64,000 nt of DNA from Hymenobacter guriensis (GCF_015773195.1 NZ_JADWYK010000017.1:62001-126000); one strand, 5' to 3'; counted from the first letter of the stretch, positions 15,657-25,024 are shown. The notes: generated by a model from the sequence alone, not told the origin. A program made the numbers and translations.

Positions 15657-16901
15657 CTAAGAACTAAACGGCGAAGGCGTAAAGCACAGCACAAAAATAA
15701 GCAGCATCAGCCAGCCCAGCACCTTGCGGCCGGCACTAAGTGGCCGCTCATCGGGGGCCGGCGGGTGGTAGATGCCCGTAACCGTACCCAGCAGCAGCCC
15801 AAACGCCAGCCAGCCCGGCTGCCCCTGCAGCCCAGGCACCGCCGAGGCCAGGGCTATCTGCGCGGCCCACACGGCCGCCGCCAGCAGCAAACCGCGCCGG
15901 GGCGTGGGCAGGGCCTTGCGGAACACCAGAAACAGATACAGCGCGTACGGCCCACCCCAGTACAGCCAGGTTTCGGCGCTGGTAGTGAGCGTGAACAGCC
16001 CCAGCCCGGCGTAAAAAATGAAGGCCACGAACAGGGCCGCCGATAGCCGGTTGGCCCGCCGAAAGCCCAGCAGCCCGTACAGAATATGTCCGCCATCGAG
16101 CTGGCCGATAGGCACCAGGTTCAGCGCCGTAAAAAACAAGGACAGCGCCCCCGCCAGCAGCACCGGGTAATGCATCAGCTCGTTGGGGTGGGGCAGCCGG
16201 CTTGGATCGGCAAACACGTACTCCAACGCCTGGTACAGCAGCGGCTTGGCCAGGGTGAAACTATCTGTCTGGTATTGGTAAACGTACCGGGCATAGTCGG
16301 CGCCGTAAGCCCTGTACTCAGGATGAATGCTGAACAGGTATTCCAGGGGCGGCAGGTGCGTGAAGCCGTAGATCAGTACGGGCACGGCCACCAGAAACCC
16401 GGCCAGCGGCCCGGCCAGGCCCACATCGAAATATTCCCGCCGCGAGTAGATGCGGTCCTTGATGCGGATAACCGCCCCAAACGTGCCCAGCGTGTTAAAG
16501 AAACCGGTAAAAAACGGAATGTAGTACGGCAGCGAGGTGCGGATATCGTTGCGGCGGGCCGTGAAGTAGTGCCCGAACTCATGCACCGTGAGTACCCCCA
16601 GAAACGGTACCGAAAACCACAGCCCCTGCAGGATTTCGGCCTGCGTGAGCCAGCCGTTGAGCTTGAATGCATTACCCCGGATAAAGAAGACCTTGCCCGT
16701 CAGCCACTCAGCCCCGGCCAGCGTGGTAGTAGTGAGGGTAACGAGAAAGAGCAGCAGATGAAGCGTATACCGCTGCCAGCGGGGCCGTTCAGGCCGTTCG
16801 TAGTCGGGGAAATCTATGAGGGCGGCTTCGGCCGGAGCGGGTGCGTCAGGAAAGGGAAGAGGTAGTGGCTCGGAAGGCACGGAGGGCGTCGGGGAGGGCA
16901 T
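15657..16901 (-). CDS. Site-2 protease family (M50) membrane metalloprotease
   Basis: 414 residues with about seven membrane helices. The zinc site is TVHEFGHYFTAR (HExxH) and the second ligand motif NLVPIGQLDGGH. After a proline-rich cytoplasmic start (about 1-40) the protein is hydrophobic throughout. S2P-type proteases cut substrates inside the membrane; no PDZ domain is evident, so the substrate cannot be guessed. The start lies 56 bases inside the 3' end of the HAD gene, so a shorter start is possible. Confidence 0.88.
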   Translation of the reverse strand: MPSPTPSVPSEPLPLPFPDAPAPAEAALIDFPDYERPERPRWQRYTLHLLLFLVTLTTTTLAGAEWLTGKVFFIRGNAFKLNGWLTQAEILQGLWFSVPFLGVLTVHEFGHYFTARRNDIRTSLPYYIPFFTGFFNTLGTFGAVIRIKDRIYSRREYFDVGLAGPLAGFLVAVPVLIYGFTHLPPLEYLFSIHPEYRAYGADYARYVYQYQTDSFTLAKPLLYQALEYVFADPSRLPHPNELMHYPVLLAGALSLFFTALNLVPIGQLDGGHILYGLLGFRRANRLSAALFVAFIFYAGLGLFTLTTSAETWLYWGGPYALYLFLVFRKALPTPRRGLLLAAAVWAAQIALASAVPGLQGQPGWLAFGLLLGTVTGIYHPPAPDERPLSAGRKVLGWLMLLIFVLCFTPSPFSS

Positions 16902-17508
16902 CGGTGAGGGTAAGGGGCGGAGCCAGAAACAGCGTGTGCAGCCCCAGCCGCCGCGCCGTTTCGATGTGCTGAGAACTGTCCTCGATGAAAAGAGTTTCTC
17001 CGGCTTGCCAGTTCATTTCGTGCAGGGCGTGCCGAAAAATTTCTTCCCCTGGCTTGCGCAGCCCTACCTCCTGGGAGTAAAACACCCGGTCGAGGCAGTC
17101 GGCAATGCCGTGCTTTAAGCCATACTGGGTTTTGAGTTGCCGGTTGATTTCCTCGATATGAATCTGGTTGGTGTTGGAAAGCAGCGCGGTTTCGTGGCCT
17201 TGGGCGCGCAGCTCGGCAAGGTAGGCCAGGCGCTCGGCCGGCACATCCAGCAGCATGGCATTCCAGGCGGCGTCCAGCTCCTCGTCGGTAGCCTCCAGCT
17301 CGTAGTGCGTGCGCAGGCCTTCCCGGAAGGCCGCTGGCGTGAGGCGGCCGGTTTCCATTAGATCAAACAGTTCGGCCTGGGCAGCCTGGGTGAAAGCAAT
17401 GGTGCTGCCACTGCGGTGCAGGCGGGCCATGGCATCCAGGGTGCGCTGATAGTCGATGTTAATAATGACGCCGCCAAAGTCGAACAGCAGGTTGGGTTTC
17501 TGGGCCAT
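16846..17508 (-). CDS. HAD-superfamily hydrolase (subfamily IA, YihX-like)
   Basis: 220 residues. The four HAD motifs are visible: LLFDFGGVIINID (nucleophile Asp), LLSNTNQ, the lysine in GLRKPGEEIF, and FIEDSSQHIE. Such enzymes remove phosphate from small sugar or nucleotide phosphates; the exact substrate is unknown. ATG 17508 gives the family-typical N terminus, whereas the open frame to 17661 runs into the tRNA region. Its 3' end overlaps the M50 gene. Confidence 0.88.
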   Translation of the reverse strand: MAQKPNLLFDFGGVIINIDYQRTLDAMARLHRSGSTIAFTQAAQAELFDLMETGRLTPAAFREGLRTHYELEATDEELDAAWNAMLLDVPAERLAYLAELRAQGHETALLSNTNQIHIEEINRQLKTQYGLKHGIADCLDRVFYSQEVGLRKPGEEIFRHALHEMNWQAGETLFIEDSSQHIETARRLGLHTLFLAPPLTLTDALPDALRAFRATTSSLS

Positions 17509-17646
17509 AAAACGGGCGAAGATTGAGCAAAGAATACCCCCAGGACGCCCTGATGTGGGGCTTTCTGCCGGGGCCGGTTGCAAATTCGCCTGCAAAAGTC
17601 GAAGTTTGCAGGGCTGAAACCAACCGCCCGCGGCAGGTTTCGCAAA

Positions 17647-17720
17647 GGGCCTATAGCTCAATCGGTTAGAGCAGCTGACTCATAATCAGCAGGTCACTGG
17701 TTCGATTCCAGTTGGGCCCA
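17647..17720 (+). tRNA. tRNA with CAT anticodon, probably elongator tRNA-Met
   Basis: 74 bases folding as a cloverleaf: acceptor GGGCCTA/TGGGCCC, D-arm GCTCAATCGGTTAGAGC, anticodon stem GCTGA/TCAGC with loop CTCATAA, and T-arm with GGTTCGATTCC. A paired G1-C72 argues against the initiator. A lysidine-modified tRNA-Ile2 also reads CAT and cannot be excluded. The 3' CCA is not encoded (ACAGAA follows). Confidence 0.92.
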
Positions 17721-17724
17721 CAGA

Positions 17725-17768
17725 AAGCCGGATGGAAGATCTGCTAAGGTCTTCCATCCGGCTTTTCG
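17725..17768 (+). terminator. Terminator of the tRNA gene
   Basis: AAGCCGGATGGAAGA (17725-17739) pairs perfectly with TCTTCCATCCGGCTT (17750-17764), then TTCG. Confidence 0.85.
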
Positions 17769-17846
17769 TTTCAGGCTCTTGCTGGATAACGGGAGTACTA
17801 GGCGGAAAATGGTGCCAGCGCCCGAAAGTAAATAAGCCGGTTCAAC

Positions 17847-18569
17847 TCAGCGCAGCAGGAACAGGTCGTCGATGCCCATAGGGCGACGACTGGTGTAGCC
17901 TTCCGCAAACTGTACCCCGATGTAGCTGCCCAGCTCCCGGTTGCGGGCTTCCAGAATGCTCAGAAAATCGGGCGAGGAAATGTAGGTCTTCACTTCGTCG
18001 GTGGCGTACTCGGGGTGGTAGAACTGGCTGCGGAAAGCGGTAAGGGCGGCCAGCTTCTGCTCCCAGTAATCAGAAATATCCACCACGATATCGGGGCGAA
18101 CATAGCTGTTATGAATGGCCTGGAGTAGCAGCCGGGGCCGCCAGGGCGCCTGCGGCTGGCCTTCCCACTCGGTTTGCACCTTGGGCAAGCCTGCCAGGAA
18201 AGCGGCGTCGTGCACCAGGTCGGCGGCGCGGCCGTGGTCGGGGTGCCGGTCGATGTTGGGGTTGGTCAGAATCAATTCAGGCTGGAAGCGGCGGATGACC
18301 TCGATAACGCGGCGCTGGTGCTCTTCGTCGTTGCGGAAAAAACCGTCGCGCATGCGCAGGTTCTCGCGCACGTGCAGACCCAGGATGCGGGCCGCTTCGG
18401 CCGCTTCCTGGTCGCGCAGCTCGGCCGAGCCGCGGGAACCCAGCTCGCCCCGCGTTAGATCGACCACGCCCACTTTCCGCCCGGCCGCGGCATAGCGCAG
18501 CAGCGTGCCGGCGCAGCCCAGCTCGGCGTCGTCGGGGTGAGCAGCCAGCATCAGCAAATCAAGCTTCAT
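17847..18569 (-). CDS. bshB1: Bacillithiol biosynthesis deacetylase BshB1
   Basis: 240 residues. It begins MKLDLLMLAAHPDDAELGC with the zinc-binding AHPDD; the other ligand is in DRHPDHGRAADLV, and the end is EGYTSRRPMGIDDLFL, diagnostic of BshB1. It removes the acetyl group from GlcNAc-malate to give GlcN-malate, the step before cysteine addition to form bacillithiol. This tells us the organism uses bacillithiol as its low-molecular-weight thiol. It is the last gene of the long leftward array, 30 bases after the carbonic anhydrase. Confidence 0.95.
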   Translation of the reverse strand: MKLDLLMLAAHPDDAELGCAGTLLRYAAAGRKVGVVDLTRGELGSRGSAELRDQEAAEAARILGLHVRENLRMRDGFFRNDEEHQRRVIEVIRRFQPELILTNPNIDRHPDHGRAADLVHDAAFLAGLPKVQTEWEGQPQAPWRPRLLLQAIHNSYVRPDIVVDISDYWEQKLAALTAFRSQFYHPEYATDEVKTYISSPDFLSILEARNRELGSYIGVQFAEGYTSRRPMGIDDLFLLR

Positions 18570-18599
18570 ATCAATTTCCATAAATCAAAAAGCAAGCGG

Positions 18600-19034
18600 C
18601 TAGCGCACGAGGCGGCGGCCGGGCTGCACTTCCAGCAGCTGATTGTGGCGCACATCGTACACGTAGCCAAACACCCGCACCTCAGCCGGAAGGTGCGGAT
18701 GCTGATGGATGCGGGCCAGATCCGCGGCCACTGCCTTCGTAAGGTCCGAAAAAGAAGCTGGAGCCGGAACGACGACCATTGGCACGGCGCTGGAAAGCAC
18801 GGCGGCCAGCGCCTCATCCGGCAGGCGCACCCCGCAGTCGGTGTGCTGGATGAGAAACCATTCGCGAGTGCCCAGCACCTGGTAGGAGAGCAATAGAGCC
18901 TGCAGCGTTTCGTCGGTGACGCGGCCGCCGGCGTTGCGCAGCACATGGGCGCTGCCTTCGGGCACGCCCAGCAGGCGCGTGGGGTCGAGGCGAGCGTCCA
19001 TGCAAGTGAGTATAGCGAAGCGGCGGGTGGGCAC
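18600..19034 (-). CDS. Small beta-class carbonic anhydrase
   Basis: 144 residues from GTG 19034. The zinc ligands Cys11, His64 and Cys67 (LTCMDARLDP, QHTDCG) and the Asp13-Arg15 pair are all present, with LRNAGG. The short form resembles the mycobacterial Rv1284 type. It interconverts CO2 and bicarbonate in the cytoplasm. The open frame extends to 19226 but would overlap the exporter gene by about 150 bases, so GTG 19034 was chosen; TTG/CTG starts slightly upstream are possible. Confidence 0.85.
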   Translation of the reverse strand: MPTRRFAILTCMDARLDPTRLLGVPEGSAHVLRNAGGRVTDETLQALLLSYQVLGTREWFLIQHTDCGVRLPDEALAAVLSSAVPMVVVPAPASFSDLTKAVAADLARIHQHPHLPAEVRVFGYVYDVRHNQLLEVQPGRRLVR

Positions 19035-19072
19035 AGCGGAGCAGGTTAGAAAGAAAATCAGCCTATTCCAGG

Positions 19073-20350
19073 CTAGCGGAACAGGAAATACGCAATCAGC
19101 AGCGTGATAAAGATGTTGAAGGTCTGGGCCAGCAGGAAAGCGTAAAGCGGCTTCTTGTTTTCGTGCTTGAACAGGTCCTTGAAGTTGGTTTCCAGCCCAA
19201 TGCTGGTGAAAGCCAGCGCAAACCACAGCCCCTGAGCACTCTTCAGCCCGCCTTTCACAGCCTCTGTTGTTTCGGGCGTCAGTACGAAGGAGAACAGCAG
19301 CGAAGCAGCCACAAAGCCCAGCACAAACTTGGGGAACCGCTCCCAGATGACGCCCAGCGTGGGTTTGGCGCCCGGTTCGTTGGCGTTAGGATGCTGGGTG
19401 TAGGTCCAGTACATGGAAATGGCGAAGGCAGCCACGCCCAGCAGCACGTTCTGCGAAAACTTAACGATAGTGCTGATTTTCAGGGCTTCTTCGCCCACCA
19501 GCGTGCCCGAGGCCACCACGGCGCCGGTAGTATCGATGCTGCCACCGAGCCAGGCCCCGGTGACCTGCTGCGAAAGGCCCAGCCAGTGCGCGGCGTAGGG
19601 CATGAGCAGCATCATGGGAATGGCCGTGATGAGCACCAGAGAGATGACGTAGGAAAGCTTCTTGGCGTCGCCCTTGATGGCCCCCGACGTGGCGATGGCG
19701 GCCGACACCCCGCAAATAGACACGGCGCTGGAAATCATCATGGTCAATTCTTCATCCACGCCCAGCCGGCGGCACAGCCAGAACGCGAAGTACCACACCG
19801 ACAGCACCACCACCAGCGCCTGCACCAGCCCCAGCGAGCCAGCCTTCAGGATATCGGTAAAGATGACGCTCGTGCCCAACAGCACCAGTCCGATTTTCAC
19901 GAACAGCTCGGTGCTGAGCGTGGCCCGCAGCCAGTCGGGCAGCCCAAGCAGGTTGCCGATGAGCAAACCGGCCAGCAAGCTGAAAATAACGGCTTCCAAC
20001 CCCAGACTGCGGGCCGTTTTGCTGCCGGCGGCTACCAGCGCCACCAGCGTAAGCAGGTACACAATGGGGAAGCCCAGGGCGTAATTCTTCAGGGAGCGGT
20101 TGGTGAGCCAGGCCCCCACCGCACCCACGGCCGCCAGATACCCAAACTGGGTGGCAATCAGCAGCAGGTTGGCCGAACTGAGCACTTTGCCGGTCAGGTC
20201 GGCGGCGGAGTCCCAGTTGAACACGGGTACAGCGAAGGGCAAACCGGACAGGGAAAGCCCAATCAGCAGGGCGCCCAGCACTACCACCACCCAGTCTTCG
20301 TGCAGGCTGAAAGTGGATTCGACCGGTACGGTTTTAACAGCAGTTGACAT
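19073..20350 (-). CDS. YeiH-family (UPF0324) putative anion/sulfate exporter
   Basis: 425 residues with about ten membrane helices. Features of the family include SLLAGLLIGNLLGLP, the charged loop RRLGVDEELTMMISSAVSICGVSAAIAT and GGSIDTTGAVVASG. Members have been proposed to export sulfate or sulfite during organosulfur breakdown, but most are untested. ATG 20350 gives the normal start; the open frame upstream codes arginine-rich sequence that does not fit. It lies 35 bases after the flavoprotein gene and probably belongs to the susC operon. Confidence 0.85.
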   Translation of the reverse strand: MSTAVKTVPVESTFSLHEDWVVVVLGALLIGLSLSGLPFAVPVFNWDSAADLTGKVLSSANLLLIATQFGYLAAVGAVGAWLTNRSLKNYALGFPIVYLLTLVALVAAGSKTARSLGLEAVIFSLLAGLLIGNLLGLPDWLRATLSTELFVKIGLVLLGTSVIFTDILKAGSLGLVQALVVVLSVWYFAFWLCRRLGVDEELTMMISSAVSICGVSAAIATSGAIKGDAKKLSYVISLVLITAIPMMLLMPYAAHWLGLSQQVTGAWLGGSIDTTGAVVASGTLVGEEALKISTIVKFSQNVLLGVAAFAISMYWTYTQHPNANEPGAKPTLGVIWERFPKFVLGFVAASLLFSFVLTPETTEAVKGGLKSAQGLWFALAFTSIGLETNFKDLFKHENKKPLYAFLLAQTFNIFITLLIAYFLFR

Positions 20351-20385
20351 ACTTGAAAAGAAAAGACGAAGGGAGAGAAAAAGGA

Positions 20386-21861
20386 TTAGCGGCCGGCCGG
20401 GGCCAAAGCGGCTTCGCGGTACAGGGGCGCGGCTTCCAGCTGAAACACGTCCCGCAGAGCGCGACGGGCGGCGTGGTAGCCGCACATACCATGTACCCCG
20501 CCGCCGGGAGGAGTGGCCGAGGAGCACAGATACAGCCCGGTCTTTGAGGTTCGATAGGGTGAGGCGCGCAGCGCGGGCCGGGTAAACAGCTGGCTGATAT
20601 CCAGCCGCCCGCCGTTGATGTCGCCGCCCACGTAGTTGGGATTGTAGGCTTCGAGCTGAGCCGTATTGAAGGTGTGCCGGCCGATGATCAGCTCCCGAAA
20701 GCCCGGGGCAAAGCGCTCCAACTGCTGCTCGATGCGGGTGGTCATGTCTTTGGTGGAGCCATTCGGCACGTGGCAGTAGGCCCAGGCGGTGTGCTTTCCG
20801 GCCGGAGCGCGGGTGTTGTCAAAGAGGCTTTGCTGGGCCAGCAGTACGAAAGGCTTTTCGGGGTGCATCCCGGCGGCAGTGGCCTTTTCACTGGCCGCAA
20901 TTTCCTCCTGGGTGCCGCCCAGGTGCACCGTGCCGGCTTGCCGGCCCTCGGGGGCCGTGAAGGGAATCGGCCCATCCAGCGCCCAGTCCACTTTAAACAC
21001 GCCCATGCCGTAGCGGTAGCGTCGCAGCTGCCACCGGTACACGGCCGACAGATCGTGGCCGGCAATCTGCAGCAGCTGGGCGGGCGTCACGTCGAAGAGC
21101 ACGGCTTTGGCAGAGGGCAGCTGAGCGAGGGAGCGGATGTAGGTGCCGGTTTCAATCTGCCCGCCCAGGGCCACGAAATGCGCGGCCAGGGCGTCGGCAA
21201 TGGACTGGGAACCGCCTTTGGGCAGCGGCCAGCCTTTGCGGTGGGCCGCCGCCAGCAGCACCAGCCCAATGGCCGAGGTAGTGAGGTTGCCGAGCGGCTG
21301 AATGGCGTGAGCGGCCATGCCCGCAAACAGCCCCCGGGCTTCTTTGGTCTGGAAGCGCCGGGCCAGCAGCGTGGCCGGCTGCAGGGCCGACAGGCCGAAC
21401 CGCGCCATGTCCAGCGGGTGCTCCGGGAAACGTAGCGGGGCCAGCACGTCGTTGGCAATGCGGGGCCAGCTGGCTACTACCGGCTCCAGCAGCTGCCGGT
21501 ACGCCGGTTCATCGGCCCCCAGACTCTGGGCCGTAGCCGCCAGGGAGTTGACGAGGGCCGCGGCCGTGCCGTCATCAAACGGGTGAGCGGCGGCTACGGG
21601 CGGGGTAAGGTATTCCAGGCCATACTGCGCCAGTGGCAGGGTCTGGAAAAACGGGGAGCCGGCCGCCAGCGGGTGAATGGCTGAGCAGATGTCGTGGCGA
21701 AAGCCGGGCAGGGTCAGCTCGGCCGTGCGCAGGCCGCCGCCCAGTTCGTTTTTGCCTTCAAGCAGCAGCACCCGCAAGCCGGCCTGCTGCAGCACAATGG
21801 CCGCCGCCAGCCCGTTTGGGCCCGAGCCCACTACCACCGCATCAACCTCAGGTTTGCTCAT
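20386..21861 (-). CDS. FAD-dependent oxidoreductase, phytoene-desaturase-like
   Basis: 491 residues. The FAD-binding N terminus reads VVVGSGPNGLAAAIVL, then LLLEGKNELGGGLRT, and the C-terminal FAD segment includes LYLCSSATPPGGGVHGMCG. This is the amine-oxidase/CrtI-like fold, which covers carotenoid desaturases but also many unassigned oxidoreductases. No carotenoid genes are adjacent; the neighbours are two DoxX-like proteins and a YeiH exporter. Its start overlaps the stop of the DoxX-like gene, indicating coupled translation. Confidence 0.85.
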   Translation of the reverse strand: MSKPEVDAVVVGSGPNGLAAAIVLQQAGLRVLLLEGKNELGGGLRTAELTLPGFRHDICSAIHPLAAGSPFFQTLPLAQYGLEYLTPPVAAAHPFDDGTAAALVNSLAATAQSLGADEPAYRQLLEPVVASWPRIANDVLAPLRFPEHPLDMARFGLSALQPATLLARRFQTKEARGLFAGMAAHAIQPLGNLTTSAIGLVLLAAAHRKGWPLPKGGSQSIADALAAHFVALGGQIETGTYIRSLAQLPSAKAVLFDVTPAQLLQIAGHDLSAVYRWQLRRYRYGMGVFKVDWALDGPIPFTAPEGRQAGTVHLGGTQEEIAASEKATAAGMHPEKPFVLLAQQSLFDNTRAPAGKHTAWAYCHVPNGSTKDMTTRIEQQLERFAPGFRELIIGRHTFNTAQLEAYNPNYVGGDINGGRLDISQLFTRPALRASPYRTSKTGLYLCSSATPPGGGVHGMCGYHAARRALRDVFQLEAAPLYREAALAPAGR

Positions 21862-21866
21862 CAGAT

Positions 21867-23597
21867 TCAATATTGGCCGGCCGACAACGTCGACTCCGAC
21901 AAGGTATACCGGCGGTCTACGCGGTCCAACACCACGTAGAGGGAATCTTTCCGCTCGTTGAGGCCGCGCAGAACCACGTGCCGGCCGCCGTCGGTGGTGC
22001 GGTAGGTCAGCGTCATCCGGTCGCGCTTTTCCGGCTTCTGCTCGGCTTTAATGCCCCGCTCGCGCCGGGTGCTCAGGGCCGCTGGGTTGATTTTCAGGGT
22101 TTCGTCGCCGATGCGCGCCAGGGCTTCGGGGCTGATCCAGCCGGCCAGCGAAGCCTGGTACTTCGCCTGCTGCTCGGCTTCCTTGCCCCCCACGTAGCTG
22201 CCGCCATAGTCGCCGCCGTAGCCGTTGCTGTGGCCGGCCGGAATGCTGCTGCCGCGTACCTGGGAAGTGGTTTTTCCGGCGCCTTCCTCGGCCTGACCGC
22301 GCCGACCTCTTTTGCCGGTGAGGACTTTGCTTTGCAGGTAGAGTGTGTGAGTTTGTGGATCGGCATCATAGTAAAAGACACGCTGCCCACCGGCCAGACC
22401 AGTCGTTTCGAAGGTGCGGTTGATGTCGCGCATGGCCGCGCCGCCGCCGTTGGAGAGGTCGAGCTTGTGGGGGCGGTTTACTTTGTAGGTGAAGCTGGTC
22501 CACTTCTCGAAGGTGGCCTGCTGCCAGCGCACACTATCGAGCGGGGAGTAGGGCAGCACCTGCCCGTTGAGGCGGAACTCGGCCACATTGTAGAGCCCAC
22601 GCAGCTCGGCAAGGCCCTTCTGGGCGGGCTGCTTGTAGGGGTCGTAGGTGAAGTTGAGGTACTCGAGGTAAGTCAGGTACACCAGGAAGATGCCGATAGT
22701 AGCCACTTTCAGCCCCAGCCGGGTGAAGCGCAGCCAGGCTTCTTTGAACTGAGGGGAGTAGTGTCGGGGCACGGTGTATTGCTCCCGAATCAGCAGGTTG
22801 TAGAGGTTGGGCAGGTCCTGCACCATTAGGAAAGCGGCCAGCAGCACGAAGTAGGAGCTGTACACGTGCACGCCCCCGTCGTAAGCGAAGTTCACAAATA
22901 CGATGTCGCCCAGGGCACCTAGGAGCAGAGCCGCGCCCAGGAAAGTGGTGCGCCGGAAAAACAGCATCACCCCAGCCAGCGTTTCTACCACGCCCGTAAA
23001 CACCTGGTACCAGGGCACAATGCCGATTTGCAGCCAGAAGATTTTCTGGGCCGTCATGTCGCCAAAGTCACTGTTCAACAGGCCAATGGAAGGGTAAGGC
23101 ATCTGCGTGGGAAACACCTTGGTGAAGCCAAAGCCAATGATGCCGATGCCGGCCCGGAAGCGCACTAGCACGCGCAGCCAGTAGTAAAGCACCTCATATT
23201 CTTCCTTTTTGCGGGACAGCAGCGTCCAGATCAGGCCAACGACCAGCGAAATGCCCAGGGCAATAAACCACTTGTCGTAGCCGAGCAGGGCTGGCGCTCC
23301 GCCTTCCGCGCCACCCTTCAGAAAGAACGAAGGCGAGAAACGGGCAATGTCGTAGACGTCGCGGTAATGCCCATGCAGCCAGTCGATGGTGAATAGGTTC
23401 TTATACCAGCCCAGGTCGCTGGGCAGGGAAAGGAGAATGAAAAATGGGAAGCCCACCCGGAACAGCACGCGCTGCCAGGGTTTCCAGGGCCGCCGCGCGG
23501 CGGCCGTTTTAACGGGCGGAGGCGCGTAGCCGGAGCGGCTGGCTTGGGCCACCGGAGCCTCGGGGCCGGGCGCAAGGGTGAAAGAGGTGGTAGACAT
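21867..23597 (-). CDS. DoxX-like membrane protein with long soluble C-terminal domain (paralog 2)
   Basis: 576 residues. After a Pro/Ala-rich start there are about seven hydrophobic segments up to residue 330. The core stretch YYWLRVLVRFRAGIGIIGFGFTKVFP, then WLQIGIVPWYQVFTGVVETLAGVMLFFRR, is DoxX-like. The C-terminal 240 residues are soluble (GLYNVAEFRLNGQVLPYSP, then a glycine-rich insert around GGDYGGSYVGG and a final beta-rich LTYRTTDGGRHVVLRGL). The role is unknown; DoxX/DoxD proteins are linked to thiosulfate or quinone chemistry in some organisms. It is a paralog of the next gene upstream, sharing the core and the GLYNV-EFRL-GQV-PYS motif. Confidence 0.6.
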   Translation of the reverse strand: MSTTSFTLAPGPEAPVAQASRSGYAPPPVKTAAARRPWKPWQRVLFRVGFPFFILLSLPSDLGWYKNLFTIDWLHGHYRDVYDIARFSPSFFLKGGAEGGAPALLGYDKWFIALGISLVVGLIWTLLSRKKEEYEVLYYWLRVLVRFRAGIGIIGFGFTKVFPTQMPYPSIGLLNSDFGDMTAQKIFWLQIGIVPWYQVFTGVVETLAGVMLFFRRTTFLGAALLLGALGDIVFVNFAYDGGVHVYSSYFVLLAAFLMVQDLPNLYNLLIREQYTVPRHYSPQFKEAWLRFTRLGLKVATIGIFLVYLTYLEYLNFTYDPYKQPAQKGLAELRGLYNVAEFRLNGQVLPYSPLDSVRWQQATFEKWTSFTYKVNRPHKLDLSNGGGAAMRDINRTFETTGLAGGQRVFYYDADPQTHTLYLQSKVLTGKRGRRGQAEEGAGKTTSQVRGSSIPAGHSNGYGGDYGGSYVGGKEAEQQAKYQASLAGWISPEALARIGDETLKINPAALSTRRERGIKAEQKPEKRDRMTLTYRTTDGGRHVVLRGLNERKDSLYVVLDRVDRRYTLSESTLSAGQY

Positions 23598-23626
23598 CGG
23601 AACAGTCGTTTTCGGGTAGAGAAATG

Positions 23627-25024
23627 CTAGAGCTTCAGCTCCCCGCGGCGGCCGGTTTTGGCGGCTTCTTCGAGCAGGTATTTCTTGTCGCGCTTTTCCA
23701 GCACCACCTGCAGGTCGCGGCCTTGGGCATCGGTGCCGCTGAGCGTGATGGTGCGGGCATCCGGGCGGGTGAGGCGGAGCGTGAGCTTATCGGCACCCTC
23801 ACCTGGGTTGCGGTTCTGCAGCATCAGCGTCTGGCCGTCGGGGCTGAGCTGATAGGCGTAGTAATGGCGGCCGGCAGCCCCGGCAAACTCGTAGTTGCGG
23901 TTGGCATCCAGGGAGTGAATGGCTTCGGTGTTGCTCTGGTCGAGCGCCACGGGGCGATTGGAGCGCACACTGAGCGTGTTCCATTTTTCCAGCACCACAT
24001 CCTGCCAGCGCTCCGGGTCGGTAGCGGAGTAAGGGCGCACCTGGCCCGCTAGCCGGAACTCGCGCACGTTGTAGAGGCCGGCTGCACCAGGCAGGCCGGG
24101 CGTCTGAGGGTAGTGGTAGGAGCCGCGCTGGTAGGCAGCGTAGGTTTTCACGCCGTACAGCCCCACAAACAAGAGCACGAAGCCCGCTTTCAGGACTTGC
24201 CGGCCCGAGCGTTGCCAGCTTTCGGGCAGCACCAGCTGAAAGCGGTTCGGAACGGCCGGGCGCTCCAAGGTCAGCAGGTCATTTACGCGGCGGGCATCGT
24301 ACCAGAGCACCACCAACGCCAGCGCCAGCAGGTAGAAGCTGTACACGTACTCGCCGCCCTCGTAGGCCAGGTTGGAAAGAAACACGTTGCCCAGAAACGA
24401 AATGCTGAGGAAGGCCCCGATGCTAGCCGTGCGCCGGTTCAGCAGCAGCACCGCGCTCAGGATTTCCACCAGCCCCAGAAACGACTGGTACGAAGGCACA
24501 ATGCCCAAACTCAACGAGAAAATCTTCCAGTTGCTCAGGTCGCCGTAGTGGGTGTTGAGCAAGCTTAGGGAAGGCGGCGGTGACTGCATAGGGAAAAGCT
24601 TGAGGAAGCCATAAGCCAGCAGGCCCGCCGCCAGCCGGTAGCGTACCAGCACCCGCAGCCAGTAGTACAGGGTGTTGTACTCCGGGCGGTTTTTATCGAT
24701 CCAGCTCCAGACCACCGCGCCTACGGCAGCCAGCAAAGCCACTGCCGCCCAGTTGAGGAACGTGTCGGGCCCGTCGAAAAAGCGTGGGCTGTAGTGCGCC
24801 ACCCGGAAGATGTCGCCAAACGAGAAGCCCGACCAGTTGGCGGCTACGTCGCGGTAGTACTTCCAGTCGAGGGGCAGCACCTGCAGGGCGAAATACAGGA
24901 AAGCAAAGCGGAACAGGGCTTTTTCGTAGCCCGCCCACTGGTACTCAGGGGCTGCATTGGGGGCCGGGTCTACGAAACGCGGCCGTTCCAGCACCGGCGC
25001 GGCGGGGGATAAGGTTGTGCTCAT
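23627..25024 (-). CDS. DoxX-like membrane protein with soluble C-terminal domain (paralog 1)
   Basis: 465 residues from ATG 25024. Similar membrane core (YYWLRVLVRYRLAAGLLAYGFLKLFP; SLGIVPSYQSFLGLVEILSAVLLLNRR) and the same C-terminal motif GLYNVREFRLAGQVRPYS as the neighbouring paralog, but without the glycine-rich insert. The end is LRLTRPDARTITLSGTDAQG. The frame is open to 25126; ATG 25024 was preferred because both paralogs then begin MSTT. It directly follows susD (gap about 140 bases, or 35 with the longer start). Likely inner-membrane; function unknown. Confidence 0.6.
   Translation of the reverse strand: MSTTLSPAAPVLERPRFVDPAPNAAPEYQWAGYEKALFRFAFLYFALQVLPLDWKYYRDVAANWSGFSFGDIFRVAHYSPRFFDGPDTFLNWAAVALLAAVGAVVWSWIDKNRPEYNTLYYWLRVLVRYRLAAGLLAYGFLKLFPMQSPPPSLSLLNTHYGDLSNWKIFSLSLGIVPSYQSFLGLVEILSAVLLLNRRTASIGAFLSISFLGNVFLSNLAYEGGEYVYSFYLLALALVVLWYDARRVNDLLTLERPAVPNRFQLVLPESWQRSGRQVLKAGFVLLFVGLYGVKTYAAYQRGSYHYPQTPGLPGAAGLYNVREFRLAGQVRPYSATDPERWQDVVLEKWNTLSVRSNRPVALDQSNTEAIHSLDANRNYEFAGAAGRHYYAYQLSPDGQTLMLQNRNPGEGADKLTLRLTRPDARTITLSGTDAQGRDLQVVLEKRDKKYLLEEAAKTGRRGELKL

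Noticed and set aside
19163..20347. 394-codon open frame opposite the YeiH gene
   Set aside because: Shadow frame, rich in His/Gln/Gly as expected for the reverse of a hydrophobic GC-rich gene.
20386..21861. Carotenoid phytoene desaturase (crtI)
   Set aside because: The fold fits, but no crtB or other carotenoid gene is near and the operon context differs, so only a general flavoprotein call is given.
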